DNA of 64,000 nucleotides from Sisyra terminalis (taxonomy: Eukaryota; Arthropoda; Insecta; Neuroptera; Sisyridae). Below, in pieces: positions 34,826 to 48,529 of this stretch. Location: the NCBI GenBank assembly GCA_958496175.1, contig OY292275.1:25335001-25399000 (forward strand), read 5' to 3'. Every line of letters begins with the position of its first letter. The first letter of the stretch is position 1. Made by a program: the position numbers and the translations under genes. The notes below the pieces were generated by a model, which was not told the origin of the DNA, searched no databases, and saw only the letters and a program-made list of their open reading frames with translations.

Positions 34826-35172
34826 TTCATTAATTTATTAATTGTGACTCGGAAATAATAATAAAATATTAATCAATGTTAAACTTTAACTAAGCCTCTA
34901 CTAGATTAGATAAATGTAGATAAATTGATACTAATAAACTATAAACTATTAACATGACTACAAATATGTTTAGAATCCTCATTAGCGTAGCGTGTGGAAA
35001 GGGGGAGAAGTCATGGCTCTAAATGGCAAATGAAAGGAGGGTAGTGTATTGACATTGATAATTGTGTACAAGATTTTTCCTGAAGAAAAACACAATGAGT
35101 ATATTTTTAAATAACTAAAGAAATTAAGGGTATTTGACATCTTAGCAATTTCTTTGACTAATGATGAAAATA

Positions 35173-35513
35173 GGGGACGACAAATTTCCAGTTAGCCCCG
35201 GGTGATGAGAATTCACGCTACTCCACTCTCATTTGGTCCATCAGATAGATATATTTTTATTTAACCAAAAACTGTATTGCTAAATATATAATGATAATAA
35301 TAAAAGGTTCATGTTTTTTTAACGGCGTCAATGTTTGGCAACGTTTCATTTTATATTTTGCTATTAATTTATTTTACGAATTATTCAGGCCTTAATAAAA
35401 ATTTAGCATTAAAAAAGAAAATTATATGATATAAGACATGAATTAACAAAAAAATCACGAATTAAAATAAAAACAAAGTAGAAAATGAAACGTTGCCAAA
35501 TTTTGTCATCCCT
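35173..35513. mobile_element. TA-flanked miniature inverted-repeat element
   Basis: The ends GGGGACGACAAATTT and AAATTTTGTCATCCCT are inverse repeats with TA on each side (35171-35172 and 35514-35515). Inside is a second inverse pair, TTTGGCAACGTTTCATTTT near 35333 and AAAATGAAACGTTGCCAAA near 35482. 341 bp, no coding frame. The Tc1/mariner type is inferred only from the TA flanks. Confidence 0.7.
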
Positions 35514-35519
35514 TAGAGA

Positions 35520-38500
35520 AAAATGAGCCTAATAATAATATTGTTGGTTTTTTTCCCATTTGTATGGAAAAATAAAGCATAACTTTTCAGCAAACCAATA
35601 AAAGGCAACCTCTGTTTTTCGAAAGCATACTTTATTACTATTAAAATTGAAAATATAATTCTCACAATGTTTCATTTACTTTACAATAACAGATACTTTT
35701 CATATTCAATTATAAAACATATCAATGTAAATATTGATACTGTTATTAGGTCTTGTCAATATTTAAGCTTAATGCTGTTTCCAATATACAGAAGTGTTGA
35801 TTATTTTGAATAACAAGTTAAATAATTGCATATTGTAAATTAAATTGGTAAAATGCATATATGCTATGTGGATTTATTAAAGCTTGTCAGTTACCAAACT
35901 CCCAAATTGATCATTAAAATAAATTTTCATAAATGTTATTTATTAAATATTTACCAAACCATTATGATTTCATAACCCTAATAAACTGTGCATTTTTTCA
36001 ATACTAACTACAACAGTAATTAGACGTATTACAAAAAAAAAAGAAACTACATATACATTTATTTGAAATTCATAATTTGGGGTAAATATTTTATTTTAAT
36101 GGAAAAGTTAACATGTGTAATTGTTAAATAATTGATAGATATAAAAATTAAACGATATTAAACGATAAAAACATTCGTTAATAAATTATTATCAGACTTA
36201 AAAAATAATAAATAAATAAGCAGAAGTAAAGGATCTTTCATCATTAAATGACTAAATAAAAATTTATAATACATTATTTATAGGCAAATAATACTCCCCA
36301 AAAGTTTTAAAAGGTAGCACCTTCATTATTGACGAAATAAAAGTTACGTAAACATTTAGGGTTAGTCTTTTTAACTTGTGGATAGATAAAACACATTCAT
36401 AGGTATTTAATACATAACAATTATCTGTTAGATAAATTCTACATATTTATCCTACATATATCATTATTCGTTGGTGTAAATATGCATATTTTCTCTATTC
36501 TTCGGATAAAATTTTATCTAGAAGATAAATGTCTTTATTTAGATATAAAAATACGGACCCTTAATCTAACAGGTCGTCTAAAAATTCATAGGCTCTAAAA
36601 GAATTCTTTTTTCAAGGCTATAAGATTAGAAAATTGAAAAGAACTCTGAATTGGTTTATGTACTAATTTAAGATTGGTAGATTATTCTACTGTTTCTTTT
36701 ATAATGGGCACCGGCACCTGCGATCAATAAAAAGCAGTTCCCTTCCTTTAAGAAATGCGGAAAACCCTATTGTTTTAATTGATAAAAAATTAAAATAAAT
36801 AAATTAAAAGACGCTCTGTGTTCATAAATTGATATCTCTCGATAATTTTTAAAATAACTAATGCCATAAAAGAAATTTCAAAAAAAATCCGATTAAATCC
36901 AATTTAATAATTTAGTTCATAATAACTTATGCATAAGTTATTGACACATTGGTAATGACAACTGCATCACTTTTTAATGGGACAAATCATGTTCGGTGTT
37001 TATTTGAAGATATGGACAATAATAAATCAATAATTAAGGGGTTGAAACGTTGGAGGTAGCTTAATAAGCGATGACAGATTAAGACCAATGAGAGGAGAGG
37101 TTGGAAAATAAGAAAATTTTGGAGGACAAAAATGGCGATATAATGAAAAAAGACAGAACTAGAAGAAGGTAACTTCATGTTTTAAGAATTTTTTTCTAAT
37201 TATGTATTAATACTTTAATTAATTATATCAATTAATAAAATGATCATAAATTAGTTAAAAATAAAATGTGATTTATTTTAACAAAAATACGATGGTTTTA
37301 TCTTCTACATGGTCGGACTCTTTTTATCAGTTAATGATTGCCTAATAGAGAAATAAATTTGATAAATTTTGGAAAAAATAGCAGATGGATTTTTTGAAAA
37401 GCTGATTTTGGATCAATTAACTCAATTCAGTAAATACTTTAATTAAAATGTTACAACTACGTTTTTCATATGGGAATCAGTATATTACTAATAAGATATA
37501 TTTTTTACAGTTTTTGTTTCAAAAAATTAAAAAAATACACTTCAGTATTGCAATATAGGAACTTCTAATATAATAATATTTTATGGTTAACTATATGCGT
37601 ACATTTACGAGTATCCTAAATTATTTGTTTTCTCTGGTTAAATATTTGATTACGAAACGACCATAAATATGACAAGATATCTTCATAAATATGTTGGTTT
37701 GTGTAACTTTTCATTATGTTATTATAATCTTAAATTTACATAGAACCATAAATATATGTTTTAGTGATTGCTCTTGTAGTTGAAACATAGCAAAAATTCA
37801 TAAACAATTTAGTATATAAATTTACAATAATAGAGAAAATAAAACAACAATTATCCATTTGGAAAAAAAATCCTCTTTCAGTTAAAGAGATATTCTTAGT
37901 AGGATTATCTAAAAAGTATCTTCCAATGCTTTATAAAATATTTTAAGTCAAGTGATTTGACTAAAAATAATAAGTTTGAACTTCACAAATTTGAGGAAAA
38001 ATTAAATTTAACTTTAAGCCAGATGGTATTTTTCACGTGAACTCAAAAAAATGTACCATTTTAATTCGTCTAAGCGACAATTTTATACAAATGCATTATA
38101 GAATGGGCTTATAAGAGTCTAGAGGATTTCTGTTAATGTTTCAGTGAATTTTTACTTTACAGTACGCTTAAAAATGTAGTTTGATGTGAACATTGAAAAC
38201 TAATATTTAAAACTATACGAAAAATACACAATATACAATTTATTCATCAAAGTGGTTTTACGTATAAACCAAAATGTATCAAGTTGTGTAAAACTAATAT
38301 TAAATTTAATATATAATGAATATTTGTCATTTCATAATAAATGATAGTTTTATTTTTAGATAATTACAGGAAATTTAATTTATAACTTTGTCCTAATTAG
38401 CTAATTTAGATGATCGTTGACACAAAATGCTTTATGTTTTTTTACAATAAATAGCTAATACGATCATTGAAAATTCACATGAAATCAAAAAAAAAAAATC

Positions 38501-39157
38501 AGCTTTTAATAAAGCACAATGATTACCTACTGATTAGAGCACCTATACACCATATTCTATAACTATAACTATGGCAGGAATATGATAGTTTAATGTTAAA
38601 ATAACAAAAAACACGTCATTAATTATAATTAACCACTGTAATTATTACAAAAATAATTAATTTTTAATCGTAACTTACCTACTTTATTCTCGTTTTGTAA
38701 CTAGGCAAACAAATTCAACATTTTAAAATCAATACTTATAAGTATGCTTAGTTGCCTATGCACTATCAATTAAAAGCTCATGCAATGGGCGAACGAAATG
38801 CAAATGAAAAATTTAATTGAAATGATTACTAAACTTTCTGAGAGTTATAAATAATTTTTAACTTCATAGTTAAAATATATTGAATTTATTTTGTGTTAGA
38901 CATAGCTCATGGAATTCAGTAATAATTCACTTTTCTTTTACATACGAGATTTAGTATAGAACTATATACAGCGATACTTTGGGATATTATCTGGGTTTTT
39001 AGTTTGTATCTTAATTTATTTAGGTACTCTAAAGACCACAGTCACTGCAAAATTATATATTTATTTTTTTTGAAAATTAAAGAGACGGTAGATAAACTAC
39101 TTAATAAGAAAAAATTCCAAAATTTTAATACACAAATATAAAGTTTAAAATTTCATA
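35520..39157. other. Unassigned AT-rich stretch
   Basis: About 3.6 kb with no exon, long frame or element end that I can support. A GC-richer string GGGCACCGGCACCTGCGA at about 36706 may be a transposon fragment. Confidence 0.4.
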
Positions 39158-39165
39158 ACAATCGT

Positions 39166-39422
39166 CAAGGGCGGATTCAGGATTTTTTTCTGAGTGGGGG
39201 ACAATATCATCATTCATTTGCAAGTGCGTGAAAGAGATATAACGAACAAAGTTCGCAATTCGAGCCAGAAATAGACAAGAGTTTCACTAATGTTCTTTTT
39301 GTTGTTTTATTCATATATTTTAACAACTAATAATTTGATTTGCTTTTAAGTATGTACTGTGATGGAATCTCCACAGTACACCAAAATACCGTGGGGTTCC
39401 CCCCCTTTTAAATCTACCCTTG
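39166..39422. mobile_element. hAT-type miniature element with near-perfect 8-bp target duplication
   Basis: Ends CAAGGGCGGATTCAGG on the left and AAATCTACCCTTG on the right (short inverse CAAGGGYRGATT). Flanks are ACAATCGT (39158-39165) and ACAATCGC (39423-39430), seven of eight identical. Subterminal G-run on the left and C-run on the right also mirror each other. 257 bp, non-coding. Confidence 0.82.
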
Positions 39423-39430
39423 ACAATCGC

Positions 39431-42400
39431 AACCCTTTTTCTTCAGTAAAAACCTAAAAATGCCATATTTTTGGGGTAAAAGCTTTGAGTATGCTTTAAA
39501 TCTACTAAAAAGTATTATTGTTTGTTGGTATATCTTTTTTACACACATAACCTGAGAGACTCGAAATTGCCAATAATTTTATAGTATTACGGGACCCAAA
39601 AGTAATTTAGTTTTTAAACCTATAAGCATTAAACAACTATTAGCGACTTATAAATTATTTCAAAGTTGTATTACAGGCATTTTATGGTTAGCGTGACTTG
39701 TTAACTCGTTAACGATTAAAAAATATTTATTTATTTGGAAATTATATTGAATTATTATAAAAATGTTGAAAGATAAAAATAAAAATGGTGTTTGACAAAT
39801 AGTGAAAGGTATATAAATTGGGCATTGTATATTCTTTGAGTTTTACAGAGCAGTAACGCAAAATTGCTACTAAAATATTTTCAATATATACCTAAGTGCA
39901 TTAAATGTTCATCAATCAAAAATTATTTTTTAAGATCTAATTCTATAATCTTGAGTCTTCCAACTCGTACCAAACAAGAATCTCAAAAAATTTAAATAAC
40001 AAAATGATAAGGTAGAGATAGGGATACCAAAGTCATGTCTGACAATGAAAAAAAAAACAGTAAAATATTCTTAATCAAACTTGATCAACCAGTCAAGTAC
40101 TGAAAAATCCCCAAAAACTGTCAAAGGAAAAACATTTATTCTGCAACTCGATAAAGTCATCTGCATAAGAAAACCTCAAGAAAAAAAAGAAATTAAATTT
40201 GAGTGATACTGTTTTATACGCCATAATCATCCAAAATTGTTCCACCATTCTATCTATTTCAATCGCTTCAAAATTTGCTAAGTGATAAAAAAATTTAAAA
40301 CTTAAATGATGATCCAAATGTGATGTTCAAATTTTTTTTCTTCGTATTCAATTGATTTTTACCAACTTAGTGTTATACACTAGGTGTCAAAAGGTTGATG
40401 ATATATGTTTCCAAATTTTGTACTTTAATTTATGTTAAAAAATGACATTACTTTCCGGTCTCCTTAATATCCAGATATTCCAAGTTCATTTTAAGGTCAC
40501 GAAATTTCTTTCGGCTGTATTCTAGTCCGAAAAAAATAGTTATAATAGTTTAAAAAAGCTACTTATTAAATCATAGGTATTTGTTCGTTTGATTTTTTAA
40601 ACTACTACAAAATGTTGAAATTAGTTATTTATTTAAAACTGAAATTATTAAAATCTTGAAATTAGTATCTATCTTTCCAGCTACATAAAAATGTAGTTCG
40701 CTAATTATCAACACTAAAATCTTTTATTTGCCTTTATTTTTTATATTTGATACGCTGTGTTACAAAAGGTAGTAATCTCGTAAAGATTTATATACTTTTG
40801 AAATTATTTCGCAGTAATAGACAATTTTGAAACAATAGAGAAGAGCTTAATTTTTTTGCAATTACACTTTTCTTTGACGAGATTATAGTGTATAAGGAAA
40901 AAATAAATCACATTACTTTTCGTTGAGTCCGTGATAAAAATACAATTTAAAACTGAATCGTTCACATTAAGTGATTGGATTTAGTCTATATCTTTCCCTG
41001 TAAGTGACTTTGTATTGGGAGGTTCGAGTAGTGGACACAATATAATATCACATACATCACATCGACACAGGAAAAGTTGACGTAAAGCCATCCAAACGTA
41101 CGAATGTTGTGAAATCATAGAACGCAAATGGTGATGGTTCAGTGGAAAAGAAGGCTAGCCGGGATCGAAATCGAATTTTTCCAATAAAAATCTCTAGTGA
41201 TCTCATAAAAGAAATGGAGTAAAGTTGTACAAAGTAAAAATAAGATGACGATGATGACAATCGCATTATATTTTATATCAAAAACTCAACGACAAGTCTC
41301 GCAATTTATCGGCCTGTACGTTTCGTTTTCGAGACCGCAACCAACCACAACATCATCATCAATTTATTAAATTTTTATTTCAAAATGGATTTCCAATCAT
41401 AAATCACTACAATTTTTATTGTAATAGCTTTATTTTGTACTTAATTTATTGCTTACATTGTTTTGGTTTTGTCAGAGTCAAACCCACTTTTGATATCCAC
41501 GAGTATATTTGCTATAAATTGCATAAAATGAACTAAATATAAATTTCAATCTAATTGTACAACATTTTTCAAAAATTTCTATAAAATGATAACTAATAAA
41601 TTTAAACGGAGAATTTTGTTAGAGATATGATTTTTTTTTTAAATTTGAATGTTTTAAGGAAGAAAGCAATTAACGAATATTAAATATTCAATTTTTGTTT
41701 ACGTTCAAATAAACCGCATAATTAGTGATAGTTCATTAAATAGTGATTAATTTATAAACAAATATTCGTACCTTCTATTATGGTAATTTATTGTTAATAT
41801 GCAGTTAAAGATTTTTCTTTTAAAATTATTAATTCCCTTAAATTATTCATTGATTAATGAATAATGTGTATATCAAATTAACATGCACAATGGAATGTAA
41901 AACAAAACAATAGACAGAAACATTAAGTTTATAGAAACTTGAAATTAAAGGTCAATGAAATTAAAGGTCAACTGAAGGTCGGGGATAATAATTTTATTTC
42001 ACATTGATTGCTTATTTATAATTTCAAAAGAGGAAATTATTTTACTATGCTGAATAAATTAATTCAAAAGAAATAAAATAGATAAACTATTATTTCTCAA
42101 AATCCACCATTTTCAAGACCAATTTTATTCCAACACGACTTTATGATTTTTAACTTCGTGTCAAATTCCGTTGTGTAAATCAATAATAAATTCAGCATGC
42201 GATGTAATTGATAGCATTATTTTAAATAACAGATTTTGGTTATTGTAATTGAATTTATTGGTGTAAAGGTATATTAATTAACTACTCTGTAAAAGAAATA
42301 AGTAATTAAAGTTTCATGATATTTTTAATTAGATAATTTTGGGTAAATAACAAATTTAACTACGCACATAATTATAGATTAAATTTAATTATGTTTAAAA

Positions 42401-43483
42401 TATTCCAAAGCCCATATAGTTTAACTTTTCGTTGATAAATTAAAAGAAATAGATAATTGAATTATGTTAAATATCGTCTTTACAATATTATCATCGATAT
42501 AATGAAATAAAGGATTATCTGGTGCGGTTAGAATCGACAGAGCTAGTGACCTGAATGTGCAACGCTTTGATCGCTAAATATAAAGAGCGGAAATGATGGT
42601 GATCGTATGGGATTGTTAATAGGGACACTCCTTTAAGGTTCATCATTGAATTTAATGATTCTTCCAATATCTGTGTATTACATTCACAACAGACGATTAT
42701 TGCAGTGTTTACGAAATCTTTATTAGGTGTGGTGCCATAATTTTACGTAGTCTTCATTTTTTTCTTTCAATGACTTAATTAATAATTTGTCTGTTTACCA
42801 GAAAAAATATTTTCAGTTTTAGTCTAAATTAATATTTATAGATAATAAATAAGAAGTATTTTCACATGAGTTCATCAAACCAATGGTTCTAAACGAAACG
42901 GTGCAAAGTAAACATTGAAGCTTCCTAAGGGGCAGAGATACAAAGATATGGAATATTGAAGAATATTTTGATCAACATAATATGAAATGATGTAATGACT
43001 CATTTCCTGCTATTTTTGTTTTTCTTGCAACATTCAGTTTAAGTGCCCGCTTATAATGACAATTAGTGAGATTTTTGTCTCTTGAAAGAAGTAAAACGTC
43101 GGAAAAAGAAGGTACAAAAATTATGCGACATTCTATTGCGTATACCTCTACATATGTCCGATCATCTGCCCAACAGTTGAGCCAACAGTTTTTATACGTA
43201 TGAATTTTTGACTAAAGTAGCTCAACAAGTTCATATTAAATTTAAAAGGTTTTTATAAACAATAAGTTCTTAAAACAACAAATTTAAGAAAAATATCGTA
43301 TGGATTTGCCGGTTTATTAATAACCGATATTATAAGCTGTTTTGTGAAAAGGAAGTTTGGAATATTTTTATTTCGAATACTTAGTAAAAAATAGAACCTT
43401 CTATTCTAAAGTTTACCTTATTTGATCAAGGCTCATATTCTTTTCTTAATTTTTATTTACCGTTGTTTTATATTTACCAAGAT
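39431..43483. other. Unassigned stretch
   Basis: Mostly AT-rich. Less AT-rich patches at about 40990-41350 and 42520-42640 carry no frame or splice pattern that I can name. Confidence 0.35.
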
Positions 43484-43580
43484 CTGTAGCGACTCTTGGG
43501 TTAATAAAATTTCGTAAATCGAGAAATATTAAAAATTTACTCGTGAATGATCACCTTGACCATTCGTCCATTAGTAAGGT
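43484..43580 (-). mobile_element. SINE family copy, minus strand, B box lost
   Basis: The reverse complement reads GACGAATGGTCAAGGTGATC, then the body GATTTACGAAATTTTATTAA and CAAGAGTCGCTA. The A box is TGGTCAAGGTGA, one mismatch. The segment that should hold the B box is deleted. The body matches the copies at 25125, 56465 and 61805. Confidence 0.65.
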
Positions 43581-43589
43581 GCACATAGT

Positions 43590-45880
43590 TTTGGAAATTA
43601 ACTTTGAATTTTCCCCTGAATTTCTGCGTTAATAATTTTACTTGGGTTCTGATTTTCATATTATTTTTGCGAATATAAGTTTATCCAAATTTACAACACA
43701 GATAAGTCGTATAGACTTAATATTGCCCCGCTTTTCAAAATAGTGTTCATTTTGTTTCTATCCCTCTTCTTGCCATTGTAGAAAATTTTTATTTGATATT
43801 AACCTGTTACAGAATTCTTTCTATAACGAATTATTCGGTGATTATTTGGTGTCATTGTTGGTTTCTATATACACAAGGATTATTCACTAAATATCAATCC
43901 ATCGAATCTACTCGATGTTTACCATATGATACATCAAATTAATTCAATGTTTTGGCAAAGTGTTTTTCTATTAGATGTATCAATTTAAAAATATACATCG
44001 ATTAAAAAAAAAATAATTTTGATTAATGAATGGCGAATACAATGAATGTATTTTAACATTCTGGTTAATTTTAATTTTTATTAAATATCCTTACAACAGG
44101 TAGCGGCACTTGTGAGTAACTATTGGTATAAAGGAGTATACATAGATAAAATCTACATATATTTGTGTAGTCCATTAGGAGGAGGAAAATTCAAATTCCA
44201 TCCATTGGACTTTTGAAATGATTAAAAAGTTCAGTTTTCTAAGATTTATTTAGTTGCCTTCAAATACTGAACCATTGTAGAGATTTCTGTTCCATTCGAA
44301 AGCTTATTTATAAAGGCTGCTCATATAGTCAACCAGCAAAGGAATAGAATTGAAGGAAAACGATTTAGTTTACTTTGTTTCTGAAAAGCTTACCTATTAT
44401 TGGTCTTAACTGGTCAAAGTCTTACAATTAAGTTTTCTAGACCGATTATAGTTTTAATATTTGTTTTCGTTTTTTTTTATTCTTTACTGTTATCGTTTTT
44501 GTAATGTTTTCTAATGAAATATTTCTATTAGTAGGTAGACTTTGTTTTACTTAAAAAGCGTTTTTTTTAGAGAACAACTGAAGAACAGTTGATAGCAGGA
44601 AGTTTGATAGTCAAAGTATTCCGGAAAGTATTCGATGTTGAAAAAACCTCGATGTTTTTAAGTGATGTATCAATAATAATCATCGGTTACAGTTTCGATA
44701 TTCTACATCGAATAAAAACATCGATTTCTCAAATGGACAGCCCTTATATGTAATATGTATATCGATTTGGATATAATGAACCGAATGAAATTGAGTTATT
44801 GTCAAATTACAATTATAGTTCGTGCGATATATTCTGTTTTATATATATTTTGAAAATATCACAAAAATCGAACACCAGAGCTCTAATTGAAAAATCGTAT
44901 TTTTTGGATACAAAACACATAATCCCAGTAATATAGTTTTTCTGCTTTTCCTTTAGTGGTCAAAATGTTATTTAAAAATCTGTGAAAAAACTTATATATT
45001 TAAGATTTAAGATTTTTGTGGACAAAAGAATTATGATTAGTTCATAATTTATAAAAAAAAAAGTTTCAGAAGAACGTAAATTTTAGCAACACGTTTCTTG
45101 GGCTGCTGCCGAAAAATTTATGGATATTAAACACTTATACTTTATTATGTGTTAAACATTAAGAAGTGGAAAACTGGAAAAACTGTTAAACGAACGAACA
45201 CATGTGATATAAAAGAAAATTATTTGAACAGTTGGTTTTGTTCTTACATGGAGCATATAAGATTGTTCGTCTGCAGCACAATTATACAATTTGTGTAGTA
45301 TTTGTGGTTTCTCTCTGAGGATCGTTGGAAAAGTTTATGTGATATGTGAATGTGGGTGTGTGTTATATATGTTCTCTATATATTCGTAACTCTAGGCTCC
45401 CGACGTCTCCTGTAAATAAAAGAGAAATAAACTCAAATATCCACGCCAACACCAACCACCATCATGCACCGATAAATAAAGCTGTAACATGGATTTATTT
45501 TCTAGTTGACAGCCACCGCTGGAATCTGAAACGTTAGCCTCAAATTACCGATACTGAAGGTGATCATTATTCACTTTATGTTGTGGCAATTTTCCCCAAA
45601 ATTGCTTCATCCTCATTGTACTGTTTCTGAGCCATTCAAAATCGGTTTAACAACAATCAATATCTTCCTTGTGTCAATAAATATTCACTATGTACCTTTT
45701 GTTCAATTCTAACATTTCTTTTGAAACATTATATATAAGAGAATCCTGTTTTCTCAAGTCAAATTTAATCGTAACGTTGATATTGGAATAAAGTTTGATT
45801 CTTTCAATTCCCAAGAAAATTTCAAAAAACTTTGTACATAGAATCATCTACTAAAACTTACAGAATATATACAAAGACTA
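43590..45880. other. Unassigned stretch with a possible hAT end
   Basis: At 44714-44744 AAAACATCGATTTCTCAAAT, then GGACAGCCCTT, resembles the inverse of 'AGGGCTGTCC' hAT-like ends, with ATCGATG-type motifs scattered over 43895-44720. No second end is certain. The block at 45280-45560 is less AT-rich and holds a 63-codon frame without features. Confidence 0.3.
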
Positions 45881-47339
45881 GCTGATCCCCGCGACTTCAT
45901 CTGCCTAATGTAGGTGTAGATTATATTTTATTTTCAAATGTGCTATTTGTAGTGGTATATGAAAATTTTTAATTTTTCTAATTTCTTTTTTGCAAAATAT
46001 AACCATATTTAAAAATACTATTTTGTCGATTTGAAAAAGACACATTTAATAAACTGTTGCAAAGAATAAAATAGCTCTATGTAATAATCAAGTAATTTTC
46101 AAAAAATATTTATAAATATCTAAAAAGAATATGTCTTTTGCGTATACTTACGGTAGGTATACCTACCGTTAACCAAATAATCCGAAAAACAATCAGCATC
46201 TATACATAAATAAAAAATATCGCCAAGTTCAATAAATTCGGTCTTAATTATGACTAAAAAAAGTCGAAAGTTATCAAAATACTCGTGTCAAAATAACAGA
46301 AGTTAAGGGTCTAGATTTTTGAATATTAGGAATCCCATCTCACTATTTCGATTCCCGAATGAACCTTTTTCCAAAAACTATTACACTATTGCAATGTACA
46401 ACACAACCGCGAAATTGAAATTTGTACAATTGCACGAAACCCAGTTCTTCCATAATCAAGTATAACCATTATGTATCTATAAACTTATTATTAAAATATC
46501 TGATTTTCAACCATATAATTAAACCATATTGGATAGTCTCGAGCTCACCATACACGATTTGACTCTGGGAGTAGTATGCCTTTAGCTCTGGGAGAGGATT
46601 TTAAATTTCTTTTATCATATGTATGACTTACTGTATAAATGTCGGTAAGTATTTTCTTTTAGCTCGCCGAATTTCAAGGGGTACTCGCTCATTAATGCAA
46701 TTATTTCAGATTTTCAGGTTTACAATATGTGAAAGCCAAAAAACTTAATGCTCATTTATAAACTTAACTTAACCTTTTTCAGATATATTTATCAGTTCAA
46801 ACTTTTAGGCAGACCCTAAGTTTTTGTTTTTAATAATAAACCAAGTTAGTTTTATATTAAGCAGTAATAACGTTTCTCCTTTAACGGACTGATTGATTAT
46901 TAAATTTGAAATTTCGATTGTTTATTAGACGTTATGCCGTACAAACTTAGCCACCCTTTTTTCACTCTTTTAGGGGGGGAGGGGAATTATCGAAAAACCT
47001 TTCTTATTGTATAACGGCATCCTATAAGGAAAACTCTTTCCAAATTTCATCGACACAAATATGCATTAATATTTGAAAATACAATGTAAAACGAAAAAAA
47101 ATATGACCTTCTATATTTTAATTATGATTAAAAAGCAATTCGATTTCGCACATTTAGACGTTGTACATACAAAATTGTTGGAAATATTACCAATAATTGT
47201 TATAAAATAATAATAATAAAATTGTTCTAAAAACCGTAGAAAAGTTAGTAATGGAAGATTTTATATATTTATGGATGGTAATGAAATATATGACCAAAAA
47301 AAGCTCCCTTAATGCTTTTCAGCAGAATATATAATTGCT

Positions 47340-47600
47340 CCAGGTCACAATCATTGGTTCAAAAAATTAGATTTTAAAAAATTTGATTGTTGAAAAACAA
47401 ACAAATAATTAAAAACCCCCTCTTTGGTATTTGGTATAAGTACCTACTACACAAACTTTCATACTAATTAAGTGAAATGACATTATTTAAAATTCTGTTA
47501 TTAAAATGATATATCAAAAACAGACACGTATTAATAATTATTTATTTATTAATTAGACTTACTAAATTCAAAATTTCGATTTTTGATTAACTCTACATTT
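47340..47600 (+). repeat. Repeat D, copy 1
   Basis: Shares with 49800-50075 the blocks TTTGATTGTTGAAAAAC, TTGGTATAAGTAC, TTTCATACTAATT, GTGAAATGAC and TTATTTAAAAT, then AAAATTTCGAT and GATTAACTCTACAT. Lies inside the composite repeat. Confidence 0.65.
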
Positions 47601-47784
47601 TTTCATAGAAACTTATTCACCCCAATTCACTCTTTTAGGGTAGGAATTTTCAAAAAAAAGTCTTAACACATGCCTATTTCTTATAAGGAATACACCAAAT
47701 ATTAAAATTTCATCCGTCAGAGGGGGTATATAAATACACGATTTTATATATGCACAATTTTAAAAACGTATTTACTTTAAGCTT

Positions 47785-47823
47785 TATTACTATTATTATT
47801 TTGTTATTATTACTACTACTACT
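47785..47823 (+). repeat. Imperfect (ATT/ACT)n microsatellite
   Basis: A run of TTATTACTATTATTATT ending in ACTACTACTACT. A related AAT-rich run lies at 48550-48582. Confidence 0.7.
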
Positions 47824-48529
47824 TTTTTTAGTTAATATTTCCTTACTGAGCAACCGTAAGGATCTATTTTCAACAATTTTGTTAAAAAAAGTTTTCTGTC
47901 AGATATGAACCCACAACTCTTTTATTGTGAGCATAAGAATGTCAGATACGTAAGCGAATGCGCTATGAACATATAATTACATTTATTGTCTATGATATAT
48001 AAAAACATTTATATTTCAAAAGGCAATTTTTTGTAGTTTAAATTAGATTACTGTGCTTTTTATTAGTTTAACTAAAAAGATTAATACAGATCATTTTTTA
48101 ACTTTTAAATACCTTTCCAATGATATATAACTCGCCTGCCGAAAGTAAAATATTTTTTTTCATCCCTCTGTTTTTACTAAGGAGATACATTCCCTTAATA
48201 TTTTTAAGGAATGATAAGGAGCCTAACGTGTGTTGGTAATTGTGTTGTATCTTAATATAACGTTTCATTAAATTCGGTTGTTCTGTTCTTCAGTTAAATC
48301 GCCAGCGCACGCAATGTAAGAAAGTTTTTTAGTAATTTTTTCACACATTATTGGAGTTTTAGTATGGATGTCTAACTTTTTTGAAAATTTAATATAGCCC
48401 ATGTCACCGGAAATAGTGTAGCTTCCCAACAGTGAAAGAATTTTTCAAATCGGTCAAGTAGTTTCGGAGCCTATTCAATGCAAACAAACAAACAATCAAA
48501 TCTTTCCTGTATATAATAATAGATAGATA

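Larger units (their letters stand above)
45884..48525 (+). mobile_element. Composite insect repeat with head and 3' tail motifs and internal tandem modules
   Basis: The left edge CTAGCTGATCCCCGCGACTT, then CATCTGCC, and the right edge AAATCGGTCAAGTAGTTTCG, then GAGCCTATTCAATGCAAACA and AACAAACAATC, are the head and tail seen in abundant insect interspersed repeats that I associate with RTE-type or Helitron-linked families. Between them a module with AAATTTCGATTGTTTATTAG and TTCACTCTTTTAGGG appears at about 46885-47060 and again, diverged, at 47560-47740. No protein frame survives. Class is uncertain; edges are inferred from motif memory. Confidence 0.5.
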
